Notes: generated by a model not told the origin, from the sequence alone. Positions 1 through 12,374 are shown, counted from the stretch's first letter. The stretch is 64,000 bases of DNA from Fragilariopsis cylindrus CCMP1102 (GCA_900095095.1 FMBT01000446.1:1-64000), one strand, 5' to 3'. Translations and numbers: made by a program.

Positions 1-487
1 AATTTTGACCGTCGTGACGTATTGTATTCCTATAGACATCCACGAAATGATAAACAATCCTACGCATACGATCTGTTACTATTGAAATTAAGTGCACCAT
101 CTACTAAGCGACCAATTCGTTTGAATGACAACCCGGCCTTACCCATCGTGAATCAGTTAGTTACCGTAACAGGTTTTGGAAAGCTGGCATACAATGGCGT
201 ACCTTCAATCACATTACAAGAAGTAGAACTTAATGCTATGTCCAATGATGTTTGTTCAATGTCTAAAGATCTCAATTCGAAGCGGGAAGACTTTCAACAA
301 GGGTATGAAGGATTGATACAAGACAATATGCTTTGTTTAAATGATCTTAGTGGTAGCAAAAAAGACGCATGTTCAGGTGACTCTGGTGGACCAGCCATTC
401 TAAGAGGGAATACTTCGGAAGAAGATATCCAAGTAGGTAAGTTAGAAGAAGTATATTATATATTAGATTCTGTAGCATGTCATATAT

Positions 488-520
<33 letters not shown>

Positions 521-2348
521 CCTATGTAGGAATATATATCTACATAATATATAACTAATCCTTTCCTTTTATCATTTTTATTCTGTTTTTGTCTTTAAAA
601 AGGAGTTGTATCGTGGGGATACGAATGCGCCTTGCCAAATTTTCCCGGTGTGTATGCTGGTATCAACCAAAGTATTGTTTGGCTTAAATCAAGTGCTTGT
701 ATCATGTCCGACCAACCACAGGATGATTTCAATTGTGAAAGTTTTGCCAATTCACGGACAATTAATGACCCCAATGGGACTCCCATGATAGATATTACGA
801 TCAAAATCGAGTTTGCCCTTTACCCGGATCGGATTAGTTGGGCTTTCACGGATGCTCAGACAATGGAAACAATAGCATATCGATCAGAATTCGAATATTC
901 ATCGATTACATCAGATACGTATTATGAAGAAGTTGTTTCGTTACCGGCTGGTTCGTTCATGACATACACTATTTATAGTAATGGGAACAACGGGCTGCAA
1001 ACTTTTTCTGTTGGTTATTACCGATTATGATGGTACCGAAATGTCTATAATGGCAGGTCGAGGAGGGAACGATGCTGACCAAGACTCAGCATCAATTGAC
1101 TTCACTCTGCCATCTGCACCAACCGCTCAACCTACGCCCGTACCGAGTATGAGTCCAACGGAAACTCCGTCTTCCAATCCTACGGACATCCCTTCGGCGA
1201 TTCCTACTACAGCTCCAACTCCTCGTCAGAGTGGCGTACCCAGCGATATCCCAAGCGATATGCCTAGTTTGGACCCAAGTTCAATTCCAACTAGTCAACC
1301 AACTGATCGACCAACGATTTCTCCCACCAATGCGCCCACAGTATTGCCGACCTCATCTCCGACTGATTCACCTACGGATTCACCCACGGATTCACCGTCA
1401 GCGTCTCCTACAGATTCGCCCACTCCAAGGCCTACAGAATCACCGACGACAAACCCGACTGCAGGACCGACTCAATTGCCTACAGTCAAACTAACAATGA
1501 GACCCACCAACGGACCAACTAAATTTCCTACATTTATACCCACGAAGCGGCCTTCTCTAGGTCCGACAACTAATCCTACGCAAAGACCGACCGATGGCCC
1601 GACAACTAGCCCTACGCAAAGACCGACCGAAGGCCCGACAACTAACCCTACGCAAAGACCGACCGATGGCCCGACAACTAATCCTACGCAAAGACCGACC
1701 GATGGCCCAACCAAGCGACCGACAAATGAACCTTCTATACATCCGAGTGAAGTACCCAGTTCTATCCCAAGTTTGGTTGAGAAACCACCAACCAAGCAGC
1801 CATCATCGCGTGTTCCGACATTACGTCCTTCGATTCGAAGTTCATCAGCACCGACAGCTAAACCTACAGAATCGCTAGTCAAAGACCTTATAGGTAATAA
1901 TGCACCAGGTAAACGAGAAAATCGAAATAAAACACCCACTAAAAGTCCAGCGCCTTCGCCTACCGTATCTCTATTCCCTACGGATATATCATCTAGTAAT
2001 GCTACCGACATTGACAATATTGATCCGAGTGATGTATCCAGTTCTATTCTACAAAGTTTAGTTCCCATTGATGAACTCAGTTCCATTCCAAGTAAAACCG
2101 GTTCTGATGATATGGGTTTTGTTACCACAGATGCGTTATCTGATTTCGTTTCCGATCCAATACGATCAATACCCTCAAATACAAGTACAAATACAACTAC
2201 TGATGCCGATCTAACAGAAGACATTTCCACAGATTCCTCAATTTCGAATACATCTTCATCTAATAGTGTAACTGCACAAAATATCTCGGGTTGTTTCAAG
2301 TTGTTCTTGACAATAACTCTATCCTGGACGATTACGATGTTACTATAG
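1..2348 (+). CDS. Trypsin-like S1 serine protease with P-T-rich stalk (5' truncated)
   Basis: Secreted or surface serine endopeptidase. The frame is open from base 1, so the signal peptide and catalytic His lie off the left edge. The catalytic Asp is in AYDLLLLKL and the catalytic Ser in DACSGDSGGP. The Asp six residues before that Ser predicts trypsin-like cleavage after Lys/Arg. Intron 437-602 (GTAAGT...AG) joins in phase to give GVVSWGYECA, a classic S1 motif, then NFPGVYAGI. After about residue 280 comes a long P-T-x-x-P-rich stalk (about 1100-1960), a Ser/Thr/Asp-rich segment, and a hydrophobic C-terminus that could be a GPI signal or a membrane anchor. The frame changes by +1 near 1010-1030. 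Either one extra base or a very short 43-bp intron (1014-1056) would explain it. The family is known for diatom secreted proteins; the stalk probably holds the protease at the wall. Family assignment is firm, the middle junction is not. Confidence 0.88.
1563..1706 (+). repeat. Four tandem 36-bp units inside the protease stalk
   Basis: Four head-to-tail 36-bp units encode the 12-residue unit TTNPTQRPTDGP with only a few base changes. The copies are so alike that the stalk probably changes length by unequal exchange or slippage. Confidence 0.95.
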
Positions 2349-2951
2349 AACCACAAATATGATCATCAAACACTATCAGAAAAACTAAGGAATTTAAAAT
2401 AAAAATTTTCAATATCAGATGTCATAACTAACTAAATATTATCCCATGAATGTAGTTTTTTCCTAAAGAACATCCTCTTTTGAATTCTGCATCTCAATGA
2501 ACTGTATATTTTACGCTAGATACGATACCGTCATACTCTACATTGCTTTATCATAGTAGCAGAGCTTCTTTTGAATCTTGCTAGTACTCCTCAAGACTTA
2601 AAGGCAGGTCCGTCCTACTACGCTTTGAATACACGCTTTGAAAAAACGCTATAAAATAATTTCCATACACGCTTTCCTAAAAAGCAGGTGCATAAACGCT
2701 TTCCCCAAAGCGTAGGACCTATGGCATATGGGGTACGGTACACGCATTTGCAAAAATGAACATAATTATTAGTTTTCGATCAACCTCCAATATTTTTACA
2801 GTGCCGGAGAAGGCCCACTTATTTCGATCGAACATAAAATTTAAAAAAATCCTTATTATCGATCCATCATCTTGGAATAATCGTCGCTCTTTCTTCTTAA
2901 CCAATAGTACAATAGTACCAAACCAAAGCAAAACCAAAATAGAGTAGAACG
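2349..2951. other. Intergenic, 603 bp; holds a small inverted-repeat element
   Basis: AT-rich spacer between two plus-strand genes. Apart from the ACGCTTT inverted-repeat cluster at 2606-2720, which is listed separately, I see no gene or RNA. Promoter sequences for the DUF1517 gene should lie here. Confidence 0.6.
2606..2720. repeat. Short inverted-repeat element built from ACGCTTT units
   Basis: About 115 bp. The left end reads AGGTCC, then a 7-bp insert, then TACGCTTTG. The right end is the reverse complement of AGGTCCTACGCTTTGG. In between ACGCTTT occurs several more times on the plus strand (about 2630, 2669 and 2695). The inverted ends suggest a MITE-like or foldback element, but no target duplication is obvious. 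Confidence 0.5.
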
Positions 2952-4517
2952 ATGAGGACGCTAGTGACTTTTACCATGGCGATGGCGCTTTTCGTCTGTC
3001 GTTTCACCATTTCAGTGCAAGCCTTCCATCCTCCACAACAGCTGCTGCGTGTTTCGGCAACGCGTACAAGTCTTAAAATATCAGATAACAAACAACAACC
3101 ATCCATAATGGATAGTAGTATCTTCTATGAATGTTCATCTTATAGTACAAAGAGAAAGACGATCACAAGCCCAAGCCTCTCATCCTCCCATCTATTCGCT
3201 GTATCATACGATGACAATTCAAAAAGGGAACAAGGTCGCATTCGTCGTTTCTTCAGAACAGTCACTTCTTTTCTTTATAATTGTCGTGCGAAAATGATGT
3301 CACGGGAACGTCTCCGTACTCTGATTTTATCGGTTGTTTTCTTCTTTGCGATTCATGGATTGGCACTAGATCCCGCATTGGCCGCTGGCTCGAACGGAAG
3401 AATGGGGGGCTCTTATGGCAGATCGAATCGGTATCAACATACTATTAATAGACCTAGACAGCAACATCGTCCAGCTCGTGCCCGCGCTCCGATCCGAGTA
3501 GTGTATCCTCCTCGTCTTCGTACGAATAGGTATCGAAGTTATAATAATTTTCATCATGCTAATGGAGAACAAATCTCCGGTGAACTAAGCGTTGTGACGT
3601 CCCCCGACGGAACGATGACCAACTTAGTTCGCAAACACGATACACATCCGTTTTCTGATTCTAGGTATTCTGCTTCTGATGTGGTCTTAGCGGCGGGCAT
3701 TACCGCCGTGGTGACGAAAGGGGTTTTGAACCAAAAAAAACGGGAGAAGCATCAGGATGACGATGATCCGTCTCGTCATCCTCTTGGTCCTGGAGTTTCC
3801 GTTTGGTCTTTGACAGCTTGTTTAAATGTTCCCGATAAAAATGATCCGACGTCTATAATACACCGCCTACAACGACTAGCCGATACAACATCCACGGCAA
3901 ATCGAGAGGGATTACAACATCTACTAGCTGAAACTTCTTTGGAATTGTCACGACAAGTCGAAAAGGGTACCATTATGTCGGTCGAATCGAGGTATAATCA
4001 TTTTAGATCGGGCGACCAATCACTGGTCCGAGCTGAAAGACAATATAATCGAATCTCAACGAAAGAAAGATCGAAGTTCGATCGAGAATCATGGGGCAGT
4101 TATAATGGCAAGACTGTTCGTAATAATTTCAAAAAAGAAGAATCGTTCGTAGCTTCGAATGGGAATGCCACGCTTGCTCTGGTTCAGATCCATTTAGTTA
4201 TAGAGGGGAATTCGATGCAACCCTTTGGTCAACGTCAAGTTGAAACGCGAATGATGCTGAAAGAAGCATTGGTACAACTTTCTGGGGATGTGACTGCGGT
4301 TGCGGATTGTGTAGTGGTATGTACATTGCTGCTATGGCGTATAAGATCATTGTCGAAATATTTTTTCCTTTTTTTTCTATCCTTTCTGACCATCATGTCT
4401 TTTATTTTCCTCTTGGTATAGGCGGGGGAAGTATTGTGGGCGCCCCAACAAGAACAGGAAGTAATGACCGAGAAAGATGTTTATGCAAACTACCCGATGT
4501 TGTGGCAGTTAGGCTAG
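2952..4517 (+). CDS. Plastid DUF1517 (FLAP1-like) thylakoid protein
   Basis: Join 2952-4316 and 4422-4517 (intron GTATGT...TATAG), 486 residues. Residues 1-24 are a signal peptide ending VQA before FHPP, the usual diatom plastid cleavage type. A hydrophobic segment at about 121-138, followed by LAAG and a Gly/Arg-rich stretch, suggests a thylakoid or envelope membrane anchor. The rest (about 270-486) matches DUF1517: SVWSLTACLNVP, then LQHLLAETSLEL, NRISTKERSKFDRE, and the C-terminal VLWAPQQEQ and YPMLWQLG. The short second exon restores this conserved tail, which confirms the intron. Land-plant DUF1517 members include FLAP1, which affects acclimation to fluctuating light and photoprotection. 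A similar role here is inferred from the family only. Confidence 0.88.
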
Positions 4518-5105
4518 AAAAGTCGTAGATTTATTTATTTATATACAATTAAATTCAACAGCTGTTCTACTAAAAAGAACAAAATACAACTAGACAGCTT
4601 GTGAAGAATGCTAACTCCGTACATACTATATTTGACTTACTACATATTCCAATTGCATCTATTTTAATTGGACCATTCTTCTTCTCGTCACGACTGCCTT
4701 GTCTTGCTGAATGCAACTGGATCATCTCTTCGCATGATCACAACGAAAATGTATAGGCTAACTTTATGTATTGTTGTAAGACAAAAAAGACTATAATATC
4801 TGCAGCATATATACAATGTACCATGGGAATATTATTGCCATAACTAAAATATTGTTCATCAACTAGAAGAGAAAACATCATAACGCCAAGAGAACATTTT
4901 GTTCTTTCGTTATAAATTATTTCAATTACTAGTAATTAAGTAGTTTTCCGGCTATGCAATGTAGTCGCAGAGGCTCAAACTCCCAATTAAATAAACTTTT
5001 CATTCCCTCTTCTCATGGATTATAATATGAGATGTCGTGATCATTCCCAGAATGATTACAGTATACGATTCATTCAGGTTTAACTTTCATATTCCTGTTT
5101 CATTC
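4518..5105. other. Intergenic, 588 bp, between convergent genes
   Basis: AT-rich region holding the 3' ends of the convergent DUF1517 and POLA2 genes. No ORF with family features, no RNA gene and no repeat stands out. Confidence 0.6.
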
Positions 5106-7570
5106 TTAAATCCGCTGAATCTCTACTTGCATTCGATCTTGTACCTCGTGGGGAAGAACGGTAGTATCATCTGCAGCGTGCGCATTGAGTTTCTCTCGCG
5201 ACATCGGACTTATTTCCATAACAGCGTATGTGCCACCCGTCGTACCCTTGGTTAAATGCCCTGGATTAATCGCAATGGTACTTCCAAGGATCGGAGCACA
5301 AAATGGTGTTAGCTTACTTGGTACGATCAAAACATCAGGTTTGCAGGGCATCTTCCATCCATCCTGTTGTTTGAGATCAAGATTGACCGATTTATTAGGG
5401 GGGAAAAGGGGATAGTAACTTCGTTGATGTACTAGATGCTGAGCGATTCGACGCAATCTAGAACCAACTGGAAGGTTAGCGTTAGTCTCTTCGACACTCA
5501 TATGAAAGAGAACATCGGTAGAGGTAACACCGAACACCAACTCGTTAATTCGAAAAGTACATGGATTGGATAAACAATGCACACGACGATTGCCATTCTT
5601 TTGATGTTTCGCCAAGCTGTGCAGACCCAAAGATCCAAACTCGATATCGTCGGCACCGGGAACATTCAGGAATTTTCCACCCTTCTCTAACCGGTCCTGG
5701 AAGGGAGGTTGAGGGTATACGCATTCAGCGGTCGCGTCCTCCAATGCTGGAACCAACACGAATTCGGTTTGATCGTTTTCTCCCTCAGTCAAAAATTCCT
5801 CAATACTCGCCGCAATTTTATCAGCGAAGACCGTTTCGTAGGAAACAACAATTTTTTCTTCCGTACCGTTCCCACCATCGACATCAATAGTTGATCGTCC
5901 CGATTGGACAATTTCCTGCCGAACATCAACGAAGGGTCCAGTTAAGATCACAACATCTGGTTTCTGTTCAATTACAACGTTGAGTAAATCAATAAAGGGT
6001 GCGTAATCCATATCCTTAGAGGTGGTGAAGGGACCACAGGCGGAAATAACTTTAAGTGGTGCAGGGTGTTCTTCGAAGGATTGTTCATTATTGTCGCAAT
6101 AATAGCTCTTCATCTCTCGAACGGATGTCGATACGGGTGGAATAGGTGCACCTTCTCTAATTTTTGCAGCAGTAATCTTCCGTCCCGTTCCATTCATACC
6201 TTCGACTGCAATAATTTGACCAGGAAATAGAGAATACCCTGCTTTGTTCAGTTGTTGCTGCTGCTGCTGCTGCTTCATCTGGGACATATCAATGTTGACT
6301 CTTGCACCCCCAGAAGTCGAAGAAGAACCTTCCAAAACGACCGATGTTGCATTGATTTTACCCTGATGAGCCTCATTACAAACTCTACCGATACAGGTTG
6401 AAGGATCTTGTCGTGGAACATTGACTTCCTCAAAGGGTGCCGGTCCTTCGCCGTTCTCTTCTTTGTTACTATTATTTTCGTTTATTTCGTTTCCGATATC
6501 ATTAACAATCGCATCTTTCATTTGGACGAGGTGCTTCTCGAGAGCCGTAGCACGATCATCCATTGTTGTAAACATATGACGGTAACGTTTAGTGATGTTG
6601 TGTCGAGTGATATCATTGGTATCCTCCTGCTCCTCCTCATTGTTCCCAATTTCTTCATTCCCTGTACTACTACTTGCACTTTTACTTGTTTTTGTTGTTG
6701 TCGTCGTTAAGACACATCGACGATGACCAGTTTTAGTGTTACTACTACTGCTGATGTTGCTACTACCATCACTGCTTTGATTTGGAGGATACGTCGTTAC
6801 GACATGTCCCACCTTGGTTCGTTCTTCGTACTTTGGCAGGACCATTGGCTTTCTTTCCGTTTTCACCGTGGTCGATGAAGAAGACGAAGATAAGCTACTA
6901 CGCACAGGACTTGGACTTTCAGAAGTATCGATGGCAACCAGATCGACCGACGATGTGCCGTTGGGAGGAGATGATTGGTGACGTTTGCTGAAGCCATTGG
7001 AGTGACCATAGGAGCTTCTCGTTTGATGGCAGATTTTCGTGAAATGATTGTGGCTCCACGGGGTGTAGTAGAAGTTTTATTCGTATCATTAACGTCGACG
7101 TTACTATGATGCAGATCGGGAGTTGATCCAGCTGTTGATCCAGCAGCCTTGATGAGCTCATTCTTGTACGCCTCAAATTGATGCATAGTAAGTTGTGTCA
7201 AGTTTTGTTTGTTCAAACTATGTGCCTCCCAAACTTCAGCCATTGTGTCGGGAGACAAATGCAACAACGATGACAATGCAACGCCTACCGTACAAATATC
7301 ATGCGTGTGTGGGAAAATGAGTGCAATGTTAGGAACCGGAAGGCAGAGAGTTTAATAGTATCAATAATATAGTGGGATGCCGGACGATCAAAGTAGAACG
7401 AACAAAGAAAAAACAATTCAGTATATATACTGTACAAGATAAAGTTTACCACACAGGCACCAGTACGTACATTTGGTAAGGACATCTCTATCGATTTGTT
7501 GCAATCCAGCACCGATCAATGCGGATTTGATCAGTTTCTTGGTCGTCGGGGCGGTTGCGGTTGCTGCCAT
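5106..7570 (-). CDS. POLA2: DNA polymerase alpha subunit B (primosome B subunit)
   Basis: Accessory subunit of the DNA polymerase alpha-primase complex, which lays RNA-DNA primers in the nucleus. Exon 1 is 7471-7570 (ATG at 7570, MAATATAP). Intron 7285-7470 has a GTACGT donor and splits a Cys codon. The N-terminus is the helical domain (LIKSALIGAGLQQIDRDVL...LHLSPDTMAEVWEAH). A Ser/Pro/Thr-rich linker follows, then an OB fold (GQIIAVEGMNGTGRKI) and the inactive phosphoesterase fold (LKVISACGPFTTS, PDVVILTGPFVDV). The C-terminus has PDVLIVPSKLTPF and INPGHLTKGTTGGTYAVMEI. Length is about 759 residues, somewhat longer than animal homologues because of the linker and a Q7 tract. One frame shift lies in the weakly conserved linker at about 6980. 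It fits a single missing base in an AAA run, giving TPMASAKRHQSSP. Family call is firm. Confidence 0.92.
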
Positions 7571-8012
7571 CATAATAACGAGGATATTAATACCCGAATA
7601 GTTCAAATGAATCAGGTGTTGTTAGATGTTGTTAGATGTTGTTTTTGTGTTGTTTTGCGTTGATGTGTAACTTGTTATGTTAGGCAATGCTGTAGTTTAT
7701 GCTAATTTGGTGACTTTCCGTACAAAGTCTTAATTTTTTTCCGCGCCTCGAAAAAGCGATAGCAAAAATGACAAAATAACCCGGATTTCGAAATAATTCG
7801 CGCCAAAAAATTGATGCAAAAGTAATGCATACCTTTTTTTAATAACTTTTTGTGCTACTAGTAGTAACGTAACTACCACCACCGTTCACCACCATTTATG
7901 GATGTAATTCTCCTAGTAGTAGGCTGCATACGCTTATTAGACACGTAACATAACAACACACTAGGTGCTCTTCATGATAATGTAAAAGTACGTCTACCAT
8001 ACGCAAAAAGAA
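7571..8012. other. Upstream region of POLA2, 442 bp
   Basis: Contains the POLA2 promoter (minus strand), including an E2F-like site at 7797-7810, and a short TGTTAGATGT tandem at about 7618-7640. Several CTAGTAG motifs occur at 7855-7925. No ORF is supported. Confidence 0.6.
7797..7810 (-). promoter_or_regulatory. E2F/DP-like site upstream of POLA2
   Basis: Minus strand reads TTTTTTGGCGCGAA, an exact match to the E2F consensus TTTSSCGC (TTTGGCGC). It lies about 227 bp upstream of the POLA2 start codon. E2F/DP control of S-phase replication genes is known in plants, animals and algae; use here is inferred from sequence and position. Confidence 0.55.
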
Positions 8013-8085
8013 CACCGAATGAGGGGATCGAACCCTCGACCACACGATTAAGAGTCGTGCGCTCTACCAACTGAGCTAATTCGGC
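8013..8085 (-). tRNA. tRNA-Lys (anticodon CTT)
   Basis: 73 nt on the minus strand, no intron. The acceptor stem GCCGAAT pairs with ATTCGGT, discriminator G. D arm GCTCAGTTGGTAGAGC; anticodon stem CACGA/TCGTG with loop CTCTTAA, giving CTT; T arm GAGGG-TTCGATC-CCCTC. All stems pair fully. CCA is not encoded. Confidence 0.97.
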
Positions 8086-8539
8086 TTTTTCACTGCAACT
8101 GTTTGAATTGTTTGCTGCTGACTCATCGCCGAGATTTTAGGTATTTATATTTATTTATTGACATCATATCGTGTGTTGTATCGAGTGCGCATCAATATAT
8201 ATTATTACTGTACAGTGATGTGTGTGTCCGTTGAGTGGGAGTGAAAATTAAAAACCGTCCCAGTTATTGGTGTTCGCAACACAATATTATTTCATTTCTC
8301 GAAGTGTTCGTTAGAATGGGAGTTGATTTTTGCGATGTTACATATAATATGTATACGGCTATCCCTCCTTTCGACTTTGAAAAAGACCTTTCTATCTTAT
8401 CGTCGAAGCACGCACATACACACAACACAAAAACAAACAAAACATAAACAAAACATAAACTCTTCTCTACTCTCACACAAAACAAAACACAAAATATCTT
8501 ACTTTGATTTGATCTTTATAAATAAGAATCGAATCGATC
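8086..8539. other. Intergenic, 454 bp
   Basis: AT-rich spacer between tRNA-Lys and the secreted hydrolase, ending in an ACA/AAC-rich run (8408-8500) just before the start codon. An open frame runs through it into the hydrolase, but its residues are not protein-like. I see no separate gene. Confidence 0.55.
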
Positions 8540-9939
8540 ATGAAGTTGTTATCATCATCATTATCGTCGTTCGTATCGACGACGACGACAAACATATATT
8601 TGTTCTTCTTTCTCTTTTTCTGATCGTCAACATCGTCAACATTACTAATAATGTCATCATTGTCGTTGATGCTTGGCAAGTATGTTCTACCACAGATGGT
8701 GGTGGAGGGATTTGTCCAGATGGATCAACATGTTGTCCAACCGATATACCTGGTATATCATCCTGTATTCCTGGTCGTAAAAAGGATCCCAATAATGCTA
8801 ATGGTGAATGTTGTAACAATAATGGAACTGCTGGAAGTGGAAGAACAGGATGTGGAGTCGGGTATGAATGTGCATTTAAATTTGCAGATACAGATACAGA
8901 TACGGAAGATAGCAATGACGATAACGAGGAGGAGAAAGAAAACGGAGAAGAAGAAAAAGAAGAAATCGAGGAGGAAGTCTGTAAATTACGTAACCCACAT
9001 CCTTCTTATTTGAACGTACCAGTAACACCACGATACGAATTATGTCGATTACCGTCATCGTCATCATCATCATCGTTGTCGGACGTATTGAAGCTGCATG
9101 GTTTTCCCGTGGATGGTTATAATGCTGCGTATTATTCAAGTATGGGATCAATTACACAACATGGTAACAGTAATGGTGGAAAAGATAACAACAATGAAAA
9201 TGAAAATGAACAAGAACAAGAACGAGACTACTCATATATGAAAAAATTCTCTTCTATTGAAACGATTTTAGTTATCGTTCATGGATCGGCACGAAATGCT
9301 GATGAATACCTATGTGCAGGTATGTCGTTGGTGGATAAATTGGATCCATCGGCATCGGTAACCACCGAGAAAGAGAATGTGTTAGTGATCGCACCAAAAT
9401 TTGTAGCCGATATCGATGTCTATCAGGAGAATCATCAACAGGATTGGCAAGATAACGATAATGATAACGATGTCATATTAATAACTATAATGACGATCGT
9501 CGTCCCAATGACGATGATCTTTTTCTTAACAACAACAACAACAACAGCTACTACAACTATAGTGGTATACCAAATATCTTGTATTGGGCTCAGGTGGTAG
9601 TCGGGATCAGGATCTTCCTCTTTCGCATACATGGCGGTACGGTGCTGATGCATTGAATACAAATACAACGAAAGGATAAGTAGTTATACCGTCATGGATC
9701 GATTATTGGAATATTTGATTGAATCTAAATCTAAATCTAAACAACAGGAGAAACAACAGAAAGGAAAGAAGATGAAGACGAAGACGACGAAGAGGAACAA
9801 CAACAAGGATCCTACTATAATTTTCCAAATCTTAAAAAGATTAGTGTTGTGGGACATTCTGCTGGTGGACAATACGTTCATCGATGGACTTTATTGTCAT
9901 CAAATCCATTCATTTGGGGAAGAGACGACAACAATGAGC

Positions 9940-9973
<34 letters not shown>

Positions 9974-10986
9974 ATGATAATGGTAATGATGATGTAATGA
10001 TAACGGTAATGATGATGATGATGATGATTATGATGATGATAGTAACGGTATTGGTATTGGTCGCGATGGCAACACCAATATAAATAATGTTAGAAACATT
10101 GAGGTACGGACCGTAGTGGCAAATCCTCGTTCGTATTGTTACCTAGATGACCGTAGGATGATACGCAAAGATGGAAACAACATCAGTATCAACGATAACG
10201 AAAACGATGTTGACGGTTATGCAAATGCGAATGCTATGCTAATGCTAATTCTAGTGTTAATGCTATTGTTACTATGCACGAGGACGAGTATGGGTACGAT
10301 GATAATGATAATGATACTGATAAAGATTATTACGTATTGGCTGTACCTGATCGTCAGGATGTTGATACTTGTCCTACGTACAATCAATGGCAATGGGGAT
10401 TAGAACAGGGAGGTATATAACTTGTCCATATAAAGATAATATGTTGAAAAAATATACTACAAACACAATCTCATCACGGTACGCAAGTCGAAATGTATTT
10501 TATTTAACTGGTGAATATGATACAATGGAACAAATGGATCGTTGTGAAACATATAACTTCCAGGGTTATACACGAAATGAACGTGCAAAACGATATTTTC
10601 ATTCATTACAAGAATACTTCAAAGAAGAATCCACATCATTGCTTCATCAACAACTTCACCAGGTACCGGCATCACCACACGACCATACACTGATGTTTCA
10701 AAGTAAACCTGGCCTAGAGGCTATCTTCGGGAGTAATATAAAAGGAGAATACAGTAGCAAGAATAAGACTGAAAGGGTGATCGATGATGACGATGACAAC
10801 GGAGATATTCGTTATTCCGGGAGTAACTCGATTGCACGTCATTCATCTTTGTTTTTGATGCGTTTGGAAGAGATTATGATGAATCTATGCTTCTCAACTA
10901 GTAGCGGGAATTTAATGAGAATAAATAACGGTGATGGTTCTAACTTGAGATCAAAAAGAAGCTATGTAAGCAAAAACAAACAATGA
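8540..10986 (+). pseudogene. Secreted alpha/beta hydrolase with Cys-rich N-terminus, reading frame broken
   Basis: Starts at ATG 8540 with a signal-peptide-like stretch (MKLLSSSLSS...). A granulin-like Cys-rich segment follows at about 8674-8880 (GGICPDGSTCCPTD, GECCNN, GCGVGYECAF). The hydrolase domain is complete in order: ILVIVHGSARNADEY (oxyanion strand), NVLVIAPKF, LYW, SHTWRYGADALN, SYTVMDRLLEYL, ISVVGHSAGGQYVHRW (nucleophile Ser, about 9855), VVANPRSYCYLDDRR, CPTYNQWQWGLEQGG, RNVFYLTGEYDT with the likely catalytic Asp, and FQGYTRNERAKRYFHSLQEYF. These blocks lie in different frames, with about six switches, mostly in homopolymers or the GATGAC and AAC low-complexity runs. Acidic and Asn-rich inserts separate the blocks. 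Either a recent pseudogene or a gene damaged by assembly indels; conservation of all catalytic blocks argues it was functional recently. Confidence 0.7.
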
Positions 10987-11317
10987 ATTTTAAAAATGCC
11001 GGTACGGATCGAATCGAATGAGAGATGTATGCGATACTTTTAGAAAAAGCTGTTCGTTAACTAGTAGCTCAACAGCTCACAATAATTCCTATTACCAGTA
11101 CTAAAGGACAGATAACAAACCTAATCAGTATTTACTGTGTCTACTTCAACCTATTTGCCTATCTTTCGATTAGAGAGCGCCTACTACAATATACATGGCA
11201 TTCAACAAAAGATTCATCTATGATGTCACGTGCTTACTATATCATTTGATTATTACTGACTCTTGTCGGAAAACGTTGCAGTATATTTGCTTCGGTTTTC
11301 ACACAATTATTTATTCA
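10987..11317. other. Intergenic, 331 bp, between convergent genes
   Basis: Spacer between the 3' ends of the hydrolase and the SET-domain gene. No ORF or RNA gene is visible. Confidence 0.6.
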
Positions 11318-12330
11318 TTATTCACTGATAAGTTGCTTCAAGCCAATCGTATCTGTAGGGCATAATGTGTTACGATAAAAAAAGTCTTCCGATTCAGGAT
11401 CAAAGTTAGGATTCCTCCTAGCGTATTCTTGGTAGGAGTGCTCGGAATACTGTTTCAACGTCTCAAGCGACACGATTTCTTGATGACGAACGTATGTAGC
11501 CAGCCACTGCTTACTATTTCTTTTGAACGAATCCATCTCAAGACGTACCGCCTTAGAGCAAGTAAATTCCTCGTGGAAATCACAATTCTGATTTAGACCA
11601 TGACTGGCTAGTTGCCACACCCAAATCAAAGCCCGATATTCAAGTCCGTCTCCACCACCTGTTTTCATAACCAATGGGCTGTCGTCGTCGTCGTCGTCGT
11701 CGTCTTTACGCTGCTCTAATTCCTCGATCGTATCTTTCAATACACTGTAAGCGTTTCCATTATAGTCACGATGTGATAGGGCGAGAAGTCGACCAGTAGA
11801 AATTATCTGGTCAACACCTGAGTCGACAGGGATACTACCATGAGTTTGATCAATTTCGCGAGCAGGAAATGAAACGATCCAATTCCTGTATCTATTAACA
11901 ATATACAACAACGCCTTTCGCTTCAAACGCTTGAATCGCATTGCCACGACATCTTCTTCGGTGACGCATTCCTACAAAATGAGATAATCCATGGAAATCA
12001 GTATACATAGGAGGAAGAACAAAATAGTGTAAGATATATTGAGAGTTTGTGCGAGTGCGTGTCTCTCTCACGACGTGAAGAGATCAAAAGCCTTACCTTG
12101 TAACCATCATCCTGTTGAAGGTATATGATGATCTGTTTTTTTTGTTCCATTATGTACGTATTTGCAGATACAACTCGTGTGTCGACAATTCGATGACCTC
12201 CTAGTAGAACAGACGTACGTTCACTAAAATCACCATTAACAAAACCATACGTAGGAAAAAGACTTTGAATAGGAGGGTATCAAAGAGGAAACGAGGACAA
12301 AAATATTAGACCATTGTGCTTAGTCTACAA

Positions 12331-12374
<44 letters not shown>

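Noticed and set aside
1014-1056. 43-bp intron to repair the trypsin frame
   Set aside because: It would keep the frame, but it is far shorter than the other introns here (about 105-290 bp); an indel is equally likely, so it is only noted.
1563-1706. Regular 36-bp repeats that could suggest a CRISPR array
   Set aside because: No unique spacers; units are contiguous, in frame and encode protein.
1472-2356. Long open frame on the minus strand opposite the protease stalk
   Set aside because: It is the mirror of the P-T-rich repeat; Val/Gly/Leu periodicity comes from the repeat, with no family motif.
8323-8539. Extended N-terminus upstream of the hydrolase
   Set aside because: Low-complexity, Lys/His/Thr-rich sequence that does not look like protein; ATG 8540 gives a signal peptide directly.
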